From positions 1 through 64,000 of the forward strand of contig NZ_JACOGC010000002.1 in assembly GCF_014284195.1 (NCBI RefSeq): a DNA stretch of 64,000 bases. The letters are read 5' to 3'. Both the position numbers and the translations under genes were made by a program. Shown here piece by piece: positions 24,732-34,058 of this stretch. The notes beneath the pieces were generated by a model, which saw only the letters and a list, made by a program, of their open reading frames with translations, did no database searches and had not been told where the DNA came from. This DNA is from Cognatundibacterium griseum. Lineage in GTDB: Bacteria > Pseudomonadota > Gammaproteobacteria > Burkholderiales > Burkholderiaceae_D. How positions within the stretch are numbered: position 1 is the stretch's first letter; every line of letters begins with the position of its first letter.

Positions 24732-25775
24732 ATGCGCATCTGGCTGGAAAACAGCTTGCTACGGGCATGGCAGAAACGGGGCCTGCTGGCATATTTGCTG
24801 CGCCCCTTGTCTTTGTTGTTTCAGTGGATCGTGGCATTCCGCTTCGGATTGTTTGTCATGGGCTACAAGGCGCAGACCCGCTTGCCGGTGCCGGTCATCG
24901 TGGTTGGCAATATTTATATCGGGGGAACCGGTAAAACGCCGCTGGTGATCTGGCTGGTGCAGCAGTTGCAGAAGGCAGGGTGGCATCCCGGCGTGGTTTC
25001 CCGCGGATATGGTGCAGCCGCTGATAATGTGTCGCTGCTTGATGCGCATGCGGATGCTGCGGTAGCCGGTGACGAGCCGGTATTGATTGCGCAGCGTACT
25101 TCTGTGCCGGTTGCCGTTGGCCGGGGCAGGGTAGCCGCAGCCCGGGCATTGCTGCAGGCTTTTCCGGATACCGATGTGTTGATTGCCGATGATGGTTTGC
25201 AGCATTATTTTCTGGCACGGGATATTGAAATCATGCTGTTTGACCAGCGTGGTGCGGGAAATGGCTGGATGCTACCCGCCGGCCCTTTGCGCGAGCCCTT
25301 GACACGGCGGCGTGATTTCACGGTGGTGAATGCGCCGGAACAGATTGCTCTGACGCAGATTCCGGGCGTACCGGCAGCAGCCGTGCGGATGCAGCTGATT
25401 GCGCAGGATGCTTATCAGCTGATGCAACCGCAACGGCATCAGGCTTTATCTGAGATGACAAATACCCGGGTGATTGCCGCCGCCGGGATCGGCAATCCGC
25501 AGCGTTTTTTCATGATGTTGAAAGCAGCCGGCTTACAGTGTGAAGAAATGCCGCTGGCAGATCATCAGCATTTTCACAGCGGTATTTTTGCCGGGCGCAA
25601 TGCGGATTGCATTCTGATCACTGAAAAGGATGCAGTAAAATGTCGCCAGATTCCAGCTTTGCAAACGGATGCCCGGATCTGGGTAGTGCCTGTTGAGGCG
25701 CAGCTTGATCCTGGTTTTGCGGCTGATTTATTACCTATGATTGCGGAGAAAAAGCATGGACGCACGTCTGCTTGA
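24732..25775 (+). CDS. lpxK: Tetraacyldisaccharide 4'-kinase
   Basis: Inner-membrane-associated kinase that phosphorylates the lipid A precursor at the 4' position. An N-terminal membrane helix ([20 protein letters not shown]) precedes the P-loop GGTGKT (64-69) within [25 protein letters not shown] and IADDGLQHY follow. The 347-aa length is typical. The start lies just behind a strong terminator. The 3' end overlaps the Trm112-like gene by 20 nt, and kdsB follows, so lipid A and Kdo steps are encoded together. Confidence 0.96.
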   Translation: MRIWLENSLLRAWQKRGLLAYLLRPLSLLFQWIVAFRFGLFVMGYKAQTRLPVPVIVVGNIYIGGTGKTPLVIWLVQQLQKAGWHPGVVSRGYGAAADNVSLLDAHADAAVAGDEPVLIAQRTSVPVAVGRGRVAAARALLQAFPDTDVLIADDGLQHYFLARDIEIMLFDQRGAGNGWMLPAGPLREPLTRRRDFTVVNAPEQIALTQIPGVPAAAVRMQLIAQDAYQLMQPQRHQALSEMTNTRVIAAAGIGNPQRFFMMLKAAGLQCEEMPLADHQHFHSGIFAGRNADCILITEKDAVKCRQIPALQTDARIWVVPVEAQLDPGFAADLLPMIAEKKHGRTSA

Positions 25776-25941
25776 TATTTTGGTTTGCCCTTTGTGCAAA
25801 GGCCCACTGGTTTATAACAAAAATGCACAGGAGCTGATCTGTTATGGCGACAAGCTGGCTTTCCCGGTCCGGGATGATATCCCGATCATGTGGGCAGATC
25901 AGGCGCGCGCGCTGACCGCAGAAGAAATTGAAGCCCGCTGA
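25756..25941 (+). CDS. Trm112/YcaR-family small protein
   Basis: A 61-aa protein beginning [18 protein letters not shown] and containing [10 protein letters not shown], the hallmark of the YcaR/Trm112-like family. Only one CxxC pair (CPLC) plus a later single Cys are present, so full zinc binding is uncertain. The start is ATG25756 with GGAG about 8 nt upstream, inside the end of lpxK. The function of the bacterial family is not established; it is regularly placed between lpxK and kdsB. Confidence 0.88.
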   Translation: MDARLLDILVCPLCKGPLVYNKNAQELICYGDKLAFPVRDDIPIMWADQARALTAEEIEAR

Positions 25942-25976
25942 AAATACGTTCAAATACCGACACACCGGATCACAGT

Positions 25977-26735
25977 ATGAGTTTTGTTGCGATTATTCCT
26001 GCCCGTCTGGCATCGAGCCGCCTGCCCGATAAACCGCTCGCTGATCTGGAAGGAAAACCCATGGTGGTGCGCACAGCAGAGCGTGCGCTGGCATCGGGCG
26101 CAAGGGAAGTCATGGTCGCAACGGATCATGCCGACATTGTGGCTGCGTGTGAAGCCTTTGGTATCCCGGTTTGCCTGACCCGCACGGATCATCCGTCCGG
26201 CACAGACCGGATTGCAGAAGTGGCTGCCCGCATGGAGCTGCCGGCAGATGCCGTGATTGTGAATGTACAGGGCGATGAACCGCTGATTGACCCTGACCTG
26301 ATCGCCGCCACTGCAGCACTGATCAATGCCGCCACGCCGATGGCAACTGCCGCGCATCCGTTGCATGAGGCGCCTGATGTGTTTAATCCGAACGTGGTGA
26401 AAGTGGTGCTGGATAAGATGCAGCGCGCACTGTATTTTTCCCGTGCCACGATTCCCTGGCACCGGGATGCCTTTGCGCAGCAGCGGGATCAGTTGCCTGC
26501 CGGATACCAGCCTTTGCGCCATATCGGTCTGTATGCCTACCGTAACGATTTCCTGCAGATGTATCCGCAGTTACCCGTGTCGCCGCTGGAGCAGATTGAA
26601 GCGCTGGAGCAACTTCGCGTGTTGTGGCATGGCTACCCGATTGCCGTGCATGTGACGGCAACGGCACCTGCGCCTGGCGTCGATACACCGGAAGATCTGC
26701 TGAGAGTGCGCCGGATTTTTCAGCAAATGCGCTAA
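25977..26735 (+). CDS. kdsB: 3-deoxy-manno-octulosonate cytidylyltransferase (CMP-Kdo synthetase)
   Basis: Cytoplasmic enzyme that activates Kdo with CTP for attachment to lipid A. The nucleotidyltransferase N-terminus [17 protein letters not shown] and the motifs [27 protein letters not shown] and YFSRATIPW are all present, as is the C-terminal [16 protein letters not shown]. The 252-aa length is typical. It follows the Trm112-like gene by 35 nt in the lpxK operon. Confidence 0.96.
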   Translation: MSFVAIIPARLASSRLPDKPLADLEGKPMVVRTAERALASGAREVMVATDHADIVAACEAFGIPVCLTRTDHPSGTDRIAEVAARMELPADAVIVNVQGDEPLIDPDLIAATAALINAATPMATAAHPLHEAPDVFNPNVVKVVLDKMQRALYFSRATIPWHRDAFAQQRDQLPAGYQPLRHIGLYAYRNDFLQMYPQLPVSPLEQIEALEQLRVLWHGYPIAVHVTATAPAPGVDTPEDLLRVRRIFQQMR

Positions 26736-26752
26736 AAAATTAACGAACTTAG

Positions 26753-27593
<841 letters not shown>

Positions 27594-27595
<2 letters not shown>

Positions 27596-27623
27596 AAAAA
27601 GCGGACTGATGTCCGCTTTTTTT
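27594..27623 (+). terminator. Intrinsic terminator after adk
   Basis: GCGGAC (27601-27606), TGAT loop, GTCCGC (27611-27616), with an A-run before and a T-run after. It begins at the adk stop codon. Confidence 0.88.
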
Positions 27624-27872
27624 ATTTCGTTATCCGTTAAGAATCAGGACTCCTGCAGCTCAGGGATGATCAGATTGCGAATAAGGTGTACAGGTTTCAG
27701 CAGTATCTGAATTGCATGTAAATGGCATGTATGCAGAATTCATCGCATCAGCAGGGTGGAGATGAGTTCTGGTGGTTATTGCAAACAATGTTCTTGCTGT
27801 GCTTTGTCGTTTGTCGTCATCAGACCGGACTTACTCATAAGGTGAGCCGGTAATAATAATGGAGGAGTCAAC

Positions 27873-30065
27873 ATGGTAGCGAGTCTCTGGTTTGTCATCG
27901 CCTGTGGCGTTATTGCGGTCGTCTATGGCCTGATATCACGTAACTGGATCTTACGGCAGGATGCAGGTAATCCGCGCATGCAGGAAATTGCTGCGGCGAT
28001 ACAGCAGGGCGCGGCGGCTTATCTGGCGCGGCAGTACCGGACCATTGCGTTGGTCGGTGTGATTTTGTTTGTGGTGATCGCTGTCATGCCCGGTCTTGGC
28101 ATGACCACGGCGAGCGGATTTCTGATCGGTGCCGTGCTGTCCGGAGCCTGTGGTTTCATCGGCATGAATGTCTCGGTCCGGGCCAATGTCCGTACCGCGC
28201 AGGCTGCCACCAAGGGCATGAATGAGGCGCTGGATGTAGCTTTTCGCGGCGGCGCAATTACCGGGATGCTGGTGGTCGGGCTCGGGTTGCTGGGGGTGGC
28301 CATTTTTTATGCAGTGCTGATCACTTCCGCACCGCACGGCATGGGGCTGACAATCAGCCAGCATGATGTGATCAAGCCGCTCATCGGACTCGCGTTTGGC
28401 GCTTCCCTGATTTCAATTTTTGCCCGTCTCGGTGGCGGTATTTTTACCAAAGGTGCGGACGTCGGCGCCGATCTGGTCGGTAAAGTGGAAGCCGGAATTC
28501 CCGAAGACGATCCGCGCAATCCGGCGGTGATTGCTGACAACGTGGGCGACAATGTCGGCGACTGCGCCGGGATGGCGGCTGATTTGTTTGAAACGTATGT
28601 GGTGACGCTGATTGCCACCATGCTGCTCGGTGCATTGGTGGTGACCGGAGCAGTGACGGAAGCAATTATGTATCCCCTGCTGCTCGGCGCGGTGTCCATC
28701 CTTGCTTCGATTGTTGGTTGCTCGGCAGTCAAGGCAAAACCTGGCAAGAAAATCATGTCTGCGCTGTACACCGGTTTGTGGTGGGCGGCTGGCTTATCCC
28801 TGATTGGTTTTGCCGTCGTGACCTGGATGGTGTGGCAGGATGATGCGATGCGCTGGAAAATGCTCGGCGCAACCGTGGTCGGTATCGTTCTCACTGGCCT
28901 GATGGTGTATATCACGGAGTATTACACCGGCACCGATTTCAAGCCGGTTCGTCATGTTGCGGAGGCGTCTACAACGGGCCACGGAACAAACATCATTGCA
29001 GGTCTGGGTGTGTCGATGAAATCGACTGCATGGCCGGTGCTGGCCGTTTGCGCAGCGATCCTGATTTCATTTTCCCTGGCAGGTCTGTATGGCATTGCGA
29101 TTGCTGCCACGGCCATGTTGTCCATGGCCGGCATTGTGGTGGCGTTGGATGCTTATGGCCCGATCACCGACAATGCGGGCGGCATCGCTGAAATGTCCGA
29201 GATGCCGGCTTCCGTGCGCGCAATTACTGATCCGCTGGATGCGGTCGGCAATACGACAAAAGCCGTCACCAAAGGCTATGCGATCGGCTCTGCGGGTCTT
29301 GCATCGCTGGTTTTATTTGCCGATTACACGCATGCGCTCGAATCCGTCGGGCAATCGACCGTTTTCAGCCTGTCGGACCCGAAGGTGATCGTCGGTCTGT
29401 TTATCGGTGGCCTGATTCCTTACCTGTTTGGCGCCATGGCAATGGAAGCGGTGGGACGGGCTGCCGGAGCCGTGGTGATTGAAGTGCGCCGGCAGTTTAA
29501 AGAAATCAAAGGCATCATGGATGGCAGCGGCAAACCGGAATACGATAAAGCGGTTGATATGCTGACCAGTTCAGCGATCCGCGAAATGATTCTGCCGTCA
29601 TTGTTGCCTGTGATTGTTCCGGTGCTGGTCGGTTTGTTGCTGGGATCGGCAGCATTGGGCGGTTTGCTGATGGGAACAATTGTGACGGGTTTATTTGTTG
29701 CGATATCAATGACCACTGGTGGCGGTGCCTGGGATAATGCCAAGAAATACATCGAGGACGGGCATTATGGCGGCAAAGGATCAGACGCCCATAAAGCGGC
29801 TGTCACGGGGGATACCGTGGGTGATCCGTATAAAGACACGGCTGGTCCGGCTGTGAATCCTCTGATTAAAATCATTAATATCGTGGCACTGCTGCTGGTC
29901 CCCCTGCTGCCGGCGGCAAGTGTGACTGCTCATGGTGACAACGGTCCGGTCATGCAGGCTGCACCTATCATTCACTCTGTGCCTGAGCCGGCAGCTGGCG
30001 CAGCGGTTAGTCAGCCAGCTGCACCTGCAACAGCATCGGCGGCAAGTGCGGCAGGTGCCAAGTAG
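27873..30065 (+). CDS. hppA: Membrane-bound proton-translocating pyrophosphatase
   Basis: Integral membrane enzyme of 730 aa that couples pyrophosphate hydrolysis to proton pumping. The substrate-binding signature [12 protein letters not shown], then [19 protein letters not shown], is present near residues 194-228, as are the repeated acidic motifs near DNAGGIAEM and [15 protein letters not shown]. The sequence [10 protein letters not shown] carries Lys where potassium-dependent enzymes have Ala, so a K+-independent proton pump is predicted. The C-terminal 40 residues are an Ala/Pro-rich tail. GGAGGAGTC precedes the ATG. Monocistronic, bounded by terminators. Confidence 0.95.
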   Translation: MVASLWFVIACGVIAVVYGLISRNWILRQDAGNPRMQEIAAAIQQGAAAYLARQYRTIALVGVILFVVIAVMPGLGMTTASGFLIGAVLSGACGFIGMNVSVRANVRTAQAATKGMNEALDVAFRGGAITGMLVVGLGLLGVAIFYAVLITSAPHGMGLTISQHDVIKPLIGLAFGASLISIFARLGGGIFTKGADVGADLVGKVEAGIPEDDPRNPAVIADNVGDNVGDCAGMAADLFETYVVTLIATMLLGALVVTGAVTEAIMYPLLLGAVSILASIVGCSAVKAKPGKKIMSALYTGLWWAAGLSLIGFAVVTWMVWQDDAMRWKMLGATVVGIVLTGLMVYITEYYTGTDFKPVRHVAEASTTGHGTNIIAGLGVSMKSTAWPVLAVCAAILISFSLAGLYGIAIAATAMLSMAGIVVALDAYGPITDNAGGIAEMSEMPASVRAITDPLDAVGNTTKAVTKGYAIGSAGLASLVLFADYTHALESVGQSTVFSLSDPKVIVGLFIGGLIPYLFGAMAMEAVGRAAGAVVIEVRRQFKEIKGIMDGSGKPEYDKAVDMLTSSAIREMILPSLLPVIVPVLVGLLLGSAALGGLLMGTIVTGLFVAISMTTGGGAWDNAKKYIEDGHYGGKGSDAHKAAVTGDTVGDPYKDTAGPAVNPLIKIINIVALLLVPLLPAASVTAHGDNGPVMQAAPIIHSVPEPAAGAAVSQPAAPATASAASAAGAK

Positions 30066-30087
30066 TCCGCTGTTTCCGGTAATCTTT

Positions 30088-30124
30088 GAAAAAATGACCG
30101 TTCAGCGAATGGTCATTTTTTTTT
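30088..30124 (+). terminator. Intrinsic terminator after hppA
   Basis: AAAAATGACC (30090-30099) pairs with GGTCATTTTT (30111-30120), with a further TTTT run. It lies 25 nt after the hppA stop. Confidence 0.85.
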
Positions 30125-30165
30125 GTATCTGAAATTTTGGGATTGAGTCGTGTTTTAAAGTGACG

Positions 30166-30181
30166 TTTACGTTAACGTTAA
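30166..30181. promoter_or_regulatory. LiuR-like palindromic operator
   Basis: TTTACGTT and AACGTTAA form a 16-bp palindrome with seven of eight matching positions. TTTACGTTAACG-type palindromes are reported operators of LiuR, a MerR-family regulator of branched-chain amino acid and fatty acid degradation. It lies 145 bp upstream of a short-chain 3-hydroxyacyl-CoA dehydrogenase-like gene, a plausible target. No LiuR gene is in the window. Confidence 0.45.
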
Positions 30182-30325
30182 TTTGAGTCAGAATGATGGA
30201 ATTGGCTGAATTGGCGGTTGAGCAGACCGATATCTGATTGCGCTGTACAGCCAGGTGCTTTATCTGTGGTTTTTTCAAACTTCTTATTGTCAGACAAACA
30301 TTAACCAAACACGGGAAGAAACAAT

Positions 30326-31084
30326 ATGCAAATCCAGAACGGCGTATTTATTATTACTGGCGGTGCTTCAGGCTTGGGAGCCGCGACCGCAAAAATGCTG
30401 GCAGCGAACGGCGGTAAAGTCGTGCTGGCAGATGTGCAGGTTGAAGCAGGTGAGGCGCTGGCAAAAGAGCTGGGTGGTCAGTTTGTAAAGTGCGATGTGA
30501 CTTCTGAGGCTGACGGTAAAGCCGTGGTCGAAGCGGCAACGGCACTTGGTACCGTCCGTGGCCTGATCAATTGCGCTGGTGTGGCGCCTGCGGTCAAAAC
30601 GGTCGGTAAAGACGGCCCGCATCCACTGGACGTGTTTCAGCGTGTGGTCAACATCAATCTGGTCGGGACTTTCAATATGTGCCGTCTGGCTGCTGATGCC
30701 ATGGCAAAAACGGAAGCAAATGCGCAGGGAGAGCGCGGCGTTATTATCAATACAGCCTCTGTCGCCGCTTATGACGGGCAGATCGGGCAGGCTGCGTATG
30801 CGTCTTCCAAGGCAGCGGTGGTTGGCCTCACTTTGCCGATGGCGCGCGACCTGTCCCGCAGCGGCATCCGCGTAATGACGATTGCGCCGGGCATTTTTGA
30901 AACGCCGATGCTGCTTGGCATGCCGCAGGAAGTGCAGGATGCCCTGGGTAAAATGGTACCGTTCCCGCCGCGCCTGGGTAAACCGGAAGAATATGCCCAT
31001 TTGTCTAAAACCATCATCGAAAACGTCATGATGAACGGCGAAACAATCCGGCTGGATGGCGCTATCCGCATGCAGCCAAAATAA
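30326..31084 (+). CDS. Short-chain 3-hydroxyacyl-CoA dehydrogenase (type II, HSD10-like)
   Basis: Cytoplasmic SDR of 252 aa. The NAD-binding TGGASGLG (11-18), D36-type acidic residue after beta-2 (VLADVQ), NCAG (82-85) and the catalytic set S145, Y158 and K162 (YASSK) are present. [18 protein letters not shown] and [14 protein letters not shown] match the type II 3-hydroxyacyl-CoA dehydrogenases that act on 3-hydroxy-2-methylbutyryl-CoA in isoleucine breakdown and on other short acyl-CoAs. A LiuR-like site upstream fits that role. A terminator with a TTCG loop follows. Substrate is inferred. Confidence 0.88.
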   Translation: MQIQNGVFIITGGASGLGAATAKMLAANGGKVVLADVQVEAGEALAKELGGQFVKCDVTSEADGKAVVEAATALGTVRGLINCAGVAPAVKTVGKDGPHPLDVFQRVVNINLVGTFNMCRLAADAMAKTEANAQGERGVIINTASVAAYDGQIGQAAYASSKAAVVGLTLPMARDLSRSGIRVMTIAPGIFETPMLLGMPQEVQDALGKMVPFPPRLGKPEEYAHLSKTIIENVMMNGETIRLDGAIRMQPK

Positions 31085-31180
31085 GTGCAGCAGAATTGAC
31101 TGTGGATTGTTGTTTTTGCAGTCTGCGGGCACTATTGAGCAGTGCTGCAACATGACAAGCCGGTAACAGGCTAATACACT

Positions 31181-31210
31181 AAGGCAAATTTCGATTTGCC
31201 TTATTTTTTT
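31181..31210 (+). terminator. TTCG-loop terminator between the dehydrogenase and patatin genes
   Basis: AAGGCAAAT (31181-31189), a TTCG tetraloop (31190-31193) and ATTTGCCTT (31194-31202) are followed by ATTTTTTT. The T-tract ends 8 nt before the patatin start codon. Confidence 0.85.
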
Positions 31211-31218
31211 GGATTCCA

Positions 31219-32403
31219 ATGCGTGATCATGCGGGAACAGGGCTGATACTGACCGGTGGCGGAGCGCGTGCCGCTTATCAGGTCGGCGTCATTGATGAGA
31301 TTGCACGGATACTCAGACAGAATGGCTGGCCGGCGCAAGAGAATCCGTTTGGCATCATTTGCGGAACATCGGCTGGTGCCATTAATGCCGTTGCGCTGGC
31401 ATGCCGGGCGGATAATTTTGCCGAAGCCACCTCAGCGGTACTGCATATCTGGGAAAATTTTCAGGCAGCGCAGGTTTATCGTGCTGACTCTCTCGGAGTA
31501 ATGCGCAGCGGCGCACGCTGGCTGACTTTGTGGTCATTTGGCTGGTTATTGAACAAATGGCGCAAGGCTCCTCCTAATTCTCTGCTGGACTGTTCGCCGC
31601 TGGAAGCCTTGCTGAACAGAATGCTGGATTTTCAGCGGCTGGACACGGCATTGCGTGCCGGACACTTGCGTGCACTGGCGGTCACGGCTTCGTCCTATAC
31701 GACGGGTCAGCATCTGACGTTTTATCAGACGCTGGCGCAGATTGAACCCTGGATCCGAAGCCAGAGACTGGCGCAGCGCGACTATATCACCGTGCCACAT
31801 CTGATGGCATCGGCCGCGATTCCGTTTGTGTTTCCAGCAGTGCCGCTGAATTGGGGCGGGCAGCTGGAGTATTGCGGCGATGGTTCTATGCGTCAGTTGG
31901 CGCCGATCTCACCGGCTATTCATCTTGGTGCGCGCAAAGTGCTGATCATCGGCGCCGGGCGTCTTACCGAGCCGCCAGTAGTCAGTCGTGAAGCTGCCCG
32001 CTACCCGAGTCTGGCGCAGATTGCCGGACATGCCTTGTCCAGTATTTTTCTCGACAGCCTCGCTGTCGATATTGAACGGCTGACCCGCATCAACAAAACT
32101 TTATCGATGTTGCCACCTCCTTTATTGGAAAAAACACCGTTACGACCGGTGGAGCTATTGGTGATCGCCCCCTCAGAACGATTGGATGAAATTGCCAGCC
32201 GTCATATACAGAGTCTGCCCTTACCCGTCCGGACCATGCTGGGCGGTATTGGCGCAACGGAGGTCAGAGGGTCTGCGCTGGCTTCTTATCTTTTATTTGA
32301 ATCGAGTTATACCAGGGAGTTGATCGCTCTGGGACGCAGTGATACGCGACAGCGGGAGAAAGATGTGTTGCAATTTTTTAACCGCCAAGAGGTACATATC
32401 TGA
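31219..32403 (+). CDS. Patatin-like phospholipase family protein
   Basis: A 394-aa serine hydrolase without a signal peptide. It has the oxyanion loop TGGGARAAYQ (12-21), nucleophile elbow GTSAG (S51) and catalytic Asp in CGDGSMRQ, the Ser-Asp dyad of patatins. Such proteins hydrolyse phospholipids or lysophospholipids; in PHA producers some act as depolymerases. The ATG at 31219 sits right behind an intrinsic terminator and lacks a good RBS, with only TTGGA upstream. Expression must therefore depend on read-through or on a start not recognised here. Confidence 0.88.
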   Translation: MRDHAGTGLILTGGGARAAYQVGVIDEIARILRQNGWPAQENPFGIICGTSAGAINAVALACRADNFAEATSAVLHIWENFQAAQVYRADSLGVMRSGARWLTLWSFGWLLNKWRKAPPNSLLDCSPLEALLNRMLDFQRLDTALRAGHLRALAVTASSYTTGQHLTFYQTLAQIEPWIRSQRLAQRDYITVPHLMASAAIPFVFPAVPLNWGGQLEYCGDGSMRQLAPISPAIHLGARKVLIIGAGRLTEPPVVSREAARYPSLAQIAGHALSSIFLDSLAVDIERLTRINKTLSMLPPPLLEKTPLRPVELLVIAPSERLDEIASRHIQSLPLPVRTMLGGIGATEVRGSALASYLLFESSYTRELIALGRSDTRQREKDVLQFFNRQEVHI

Positions 32404-32495
32404 AAATCGGCATCGAGGTCAATTTGACATATTGCCCTGATGCTGCCAAAAGGCTAATCTCTGTTCTTAAAATCTATTGAAATTCATTTAAATCA

Positions 32496-32867
32496 ATGAA
32501 AAATACGCAATTTATACGGCAGTGGGCAATGTTTCTGATGATTACATTGCTTGCTTCGATGGCATTTGCAAAAGATAATATCGGAATTGTCCCCGTTAAC
32601 GAGCTTCCGCAGGAAGCGCAAACCACGTTAGTACTCATCAAGCACGGCGGTCCTTTTCCCTATGAAAAAGATGGTGTCGTTTTTGGCAATTATGAGTCCA
32701 GGCTTCCTAAGCAAAAGCGTGGGTATTATCACGAATATACTGTTAAGACACCGCGTGCCCGTAACCGCGGCCCTCGCCGCATTATTGCTGGCGGCGTGCC
32801 GGAGAGTTCGGGTGAATACTATTACACAGATGACCACTACGAAAGTTTTCGTCGTATCAAAGAATAA
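32496..32867 (+). CDS. Secreted microbial ribonuclease (RNase N1/Sa/barnase superfamily)
   Basis: A 123-aa protein with a signal peptide (cleavage expected after AFA, residue 25) and a mature domain of about 98 aa matching guanyl-specific RNases. Diagnostic are ELPQEAQTTLVLI, GGPFPYEKDGVVFGNYE, YYHEYTV with catalytic E80, RGPRRIIAGG with R95, and YYTDDHYESF with catalytic H114. All catalytic residues are present, so it should be active. It is followed 2 nt later by a barstar-type inhibitor, forming a toxin-antidote pair. It may serve nutrient scavenging or competition; the sequence alone does not decide. Confidence 0.92.
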   Translation: MKNTQFIRQWAMFLMITLLASMAFAKDNIGIVPVNELPQEAQTTLVLIKHGGPFPYEKDGVVFGNYESRLPKQKRGYYHEYTVKTPRARNRGPRRIIAGGVPESSGEYYYTDDHYESFRRIKE

Positions 32868-32869
32868 TT

Positions 32870-33298
32870 ATGATCTCATCGACTGAGGAAGAGAAAGAGC
32901 CGGGTTTGCTGGAAACGGTTGCGCCGAATGTGGTGCAGTCAATCCGGGCTTTCCGTGTTCTGGATTTGCAATCAGAAGCTGCGCATCTCGGGCAGCATTT
33001 TTTGTATGCGTACTGTCTCGAAGCAAGCACTAAACAACAGGTATTGGGCAAGATAGCCGCTTCTTTCGGTTTCCCAAAATATTTCGGAAAAAATTTCGAT
33101 GCATTATCCGACTGCCTGACCGATATGATCTACAAAGCAGGTCCGCAACCCGGTTTCGTGATTGTTCTGGAACAATTGCCCAATACACCTAAATTTGACA
33201 AGGAAGCACGCGAAACCTTGCTGGATGTATTCCGTGACGCAGCAGATTTCTGGGCAGAAAAGAAAGTTGCCTTCAGAGTTTTTTATTCATTTGAATAA
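32870..33298 (+). CDS. Barstar-family ribonuclease inhibitor
   Basis: A 142-aa cytoplasmic protein, the predicted inhibitor of the RNase encoded 2 nt upstream. The barstar core occupies the C-terminal 90 residues. YFGKNFDALSDCL (71-83) carries D77 and D81, equivalent to the barnase-binding Asp35 and Asp39 of Bacillus barstar. An N-terminal extension of about 50 residues is longer than classical barstar (about 90 aa). Tight coupling would ensure inhibitor is made whenever the RNase is. A terminator hairpin follows at 33324. Confidence 0.92.
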   Translation: MISSTEEEKEPGLLETVAPNVVQSIRAFRVLDLQSEAAHLGQHFLYAYCLEASTKQQVLGKIAASFGFPKYFGKNFDALSDCLTDMIYKAGPQPGFVIVLEQLPNTPKFDKEARETLLDVFRDAADFWAEKKVAFRVFYSFE

Positions 33299-33323
33299 AT
33301 TCCGGCCAGTACCGTTTCCTGTA

Positions 33324-33353
33324 TGCCGGTGCTGACCACCGGCACTTTTATTT
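33324..33353 (+). terminator. Terminator after the RNase-barstar pair
   Basis: TGCCGGTG (33324-33331), CTGAC loop, CACCGGCA (33337-33344), then CTTTTATTT. It closes the two-gene operon before purN. Confidence 0.75.
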
Positions 33354-33387
33354 GGGGCTTCCTGCCTTACAGCGTTACAATGCCGCC

Positions 33388-34014
33388 ATGAAAAAGATCG
33401 TTATCCTCATTTCTGGCCGCGGCAGTAACATGCAGGCCATCGTCGAGGCCTGCCAGGCGGAACAATGGCCAGCACAGATTGCCGCGATTATCAGCAATAA
33501 AGCCGACGCCAGCGGCCTTGTCTATGCGGCGAACCGGGGCATACCAACTGCCGTGGTTCCCAGTAAGGAATATACGGAACGGAGCGCATTTGATCAGGCA
33601 TTACTTGAGCAGATTGACCAGTATTCCCCGGACTTGGTCGTGCTGGCCGGTTTCATGCGGATTCTGACACCTGGATTCGTGGCGCATTATGCAGGAAGGA
33701 TGCTGAACATTCACCCCTCGCTGCTGCCCAGTTTTGTCGGTCTGGCAACGCACCGTCAGGCGCTGGAGGCAGGGGTCAAGGTGCACGGGGCGACAGTGCA
33801 TTTTGTGACCGCCGAACTTGACCACGGCCCGATTGTCGCGCAGGCCGTGGTTCCGGTTTTTTCGGGGGATACCGAAGACAGCCTGGCGCACCGGGTGCTG
33901 GAACAGGAACATCGCTTATATCCGCAAGCTGTACGCCAGTTTGTGGAAAATAAAATCAGCATTATTGGCAATACGGTCCACATCAGCGAGCCAGCATCCG
34001 CCAATATGCGCTAA
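33388..34014 (+). CDS. purN: Phosphoribosylglycinamide formyltransferase
   Basis: Third enzyme of purine synthesis; transfers a formyl group from 10-formyl-THF to GAR. It shows ILISGRGSNMQAI at the N-terminus, the catalytic Asn-His in NIHPSLLPSF and HGATVHFVTAELDHGPI with the catalytic Asp. I start at ATG33388 (208 aa); the in-frame ATG at 33352 lies within the upstream spacer. One variation is FVGLATHRQAL where most homologues have FPGLHTHRQAL; this is near but not in the active site. Confidence 0.95.
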   Translation: MKKIVILISGRGSNMQAIVEACQAEQWPAQIAAIISNKADASGLVYAANRGIPTAVVPSKEYTERSAFDQALLEQIDQYSPDLVVLAGFMRILTPGFVAHYAGRMLNIHPSLLPSFVGLATHRQALEAGVKVHGATVHFVTAELDHGPIVAQAVVPVFSGDTEDSLAHRVLEQEHRLYPQAVRQFVENKISIIGNTVHISEPASANMR

Positions 34015-34058
34015 TCACCAGGGTCAGATTTGACCTGTCAGGAATTGAAGGAAGCAGA

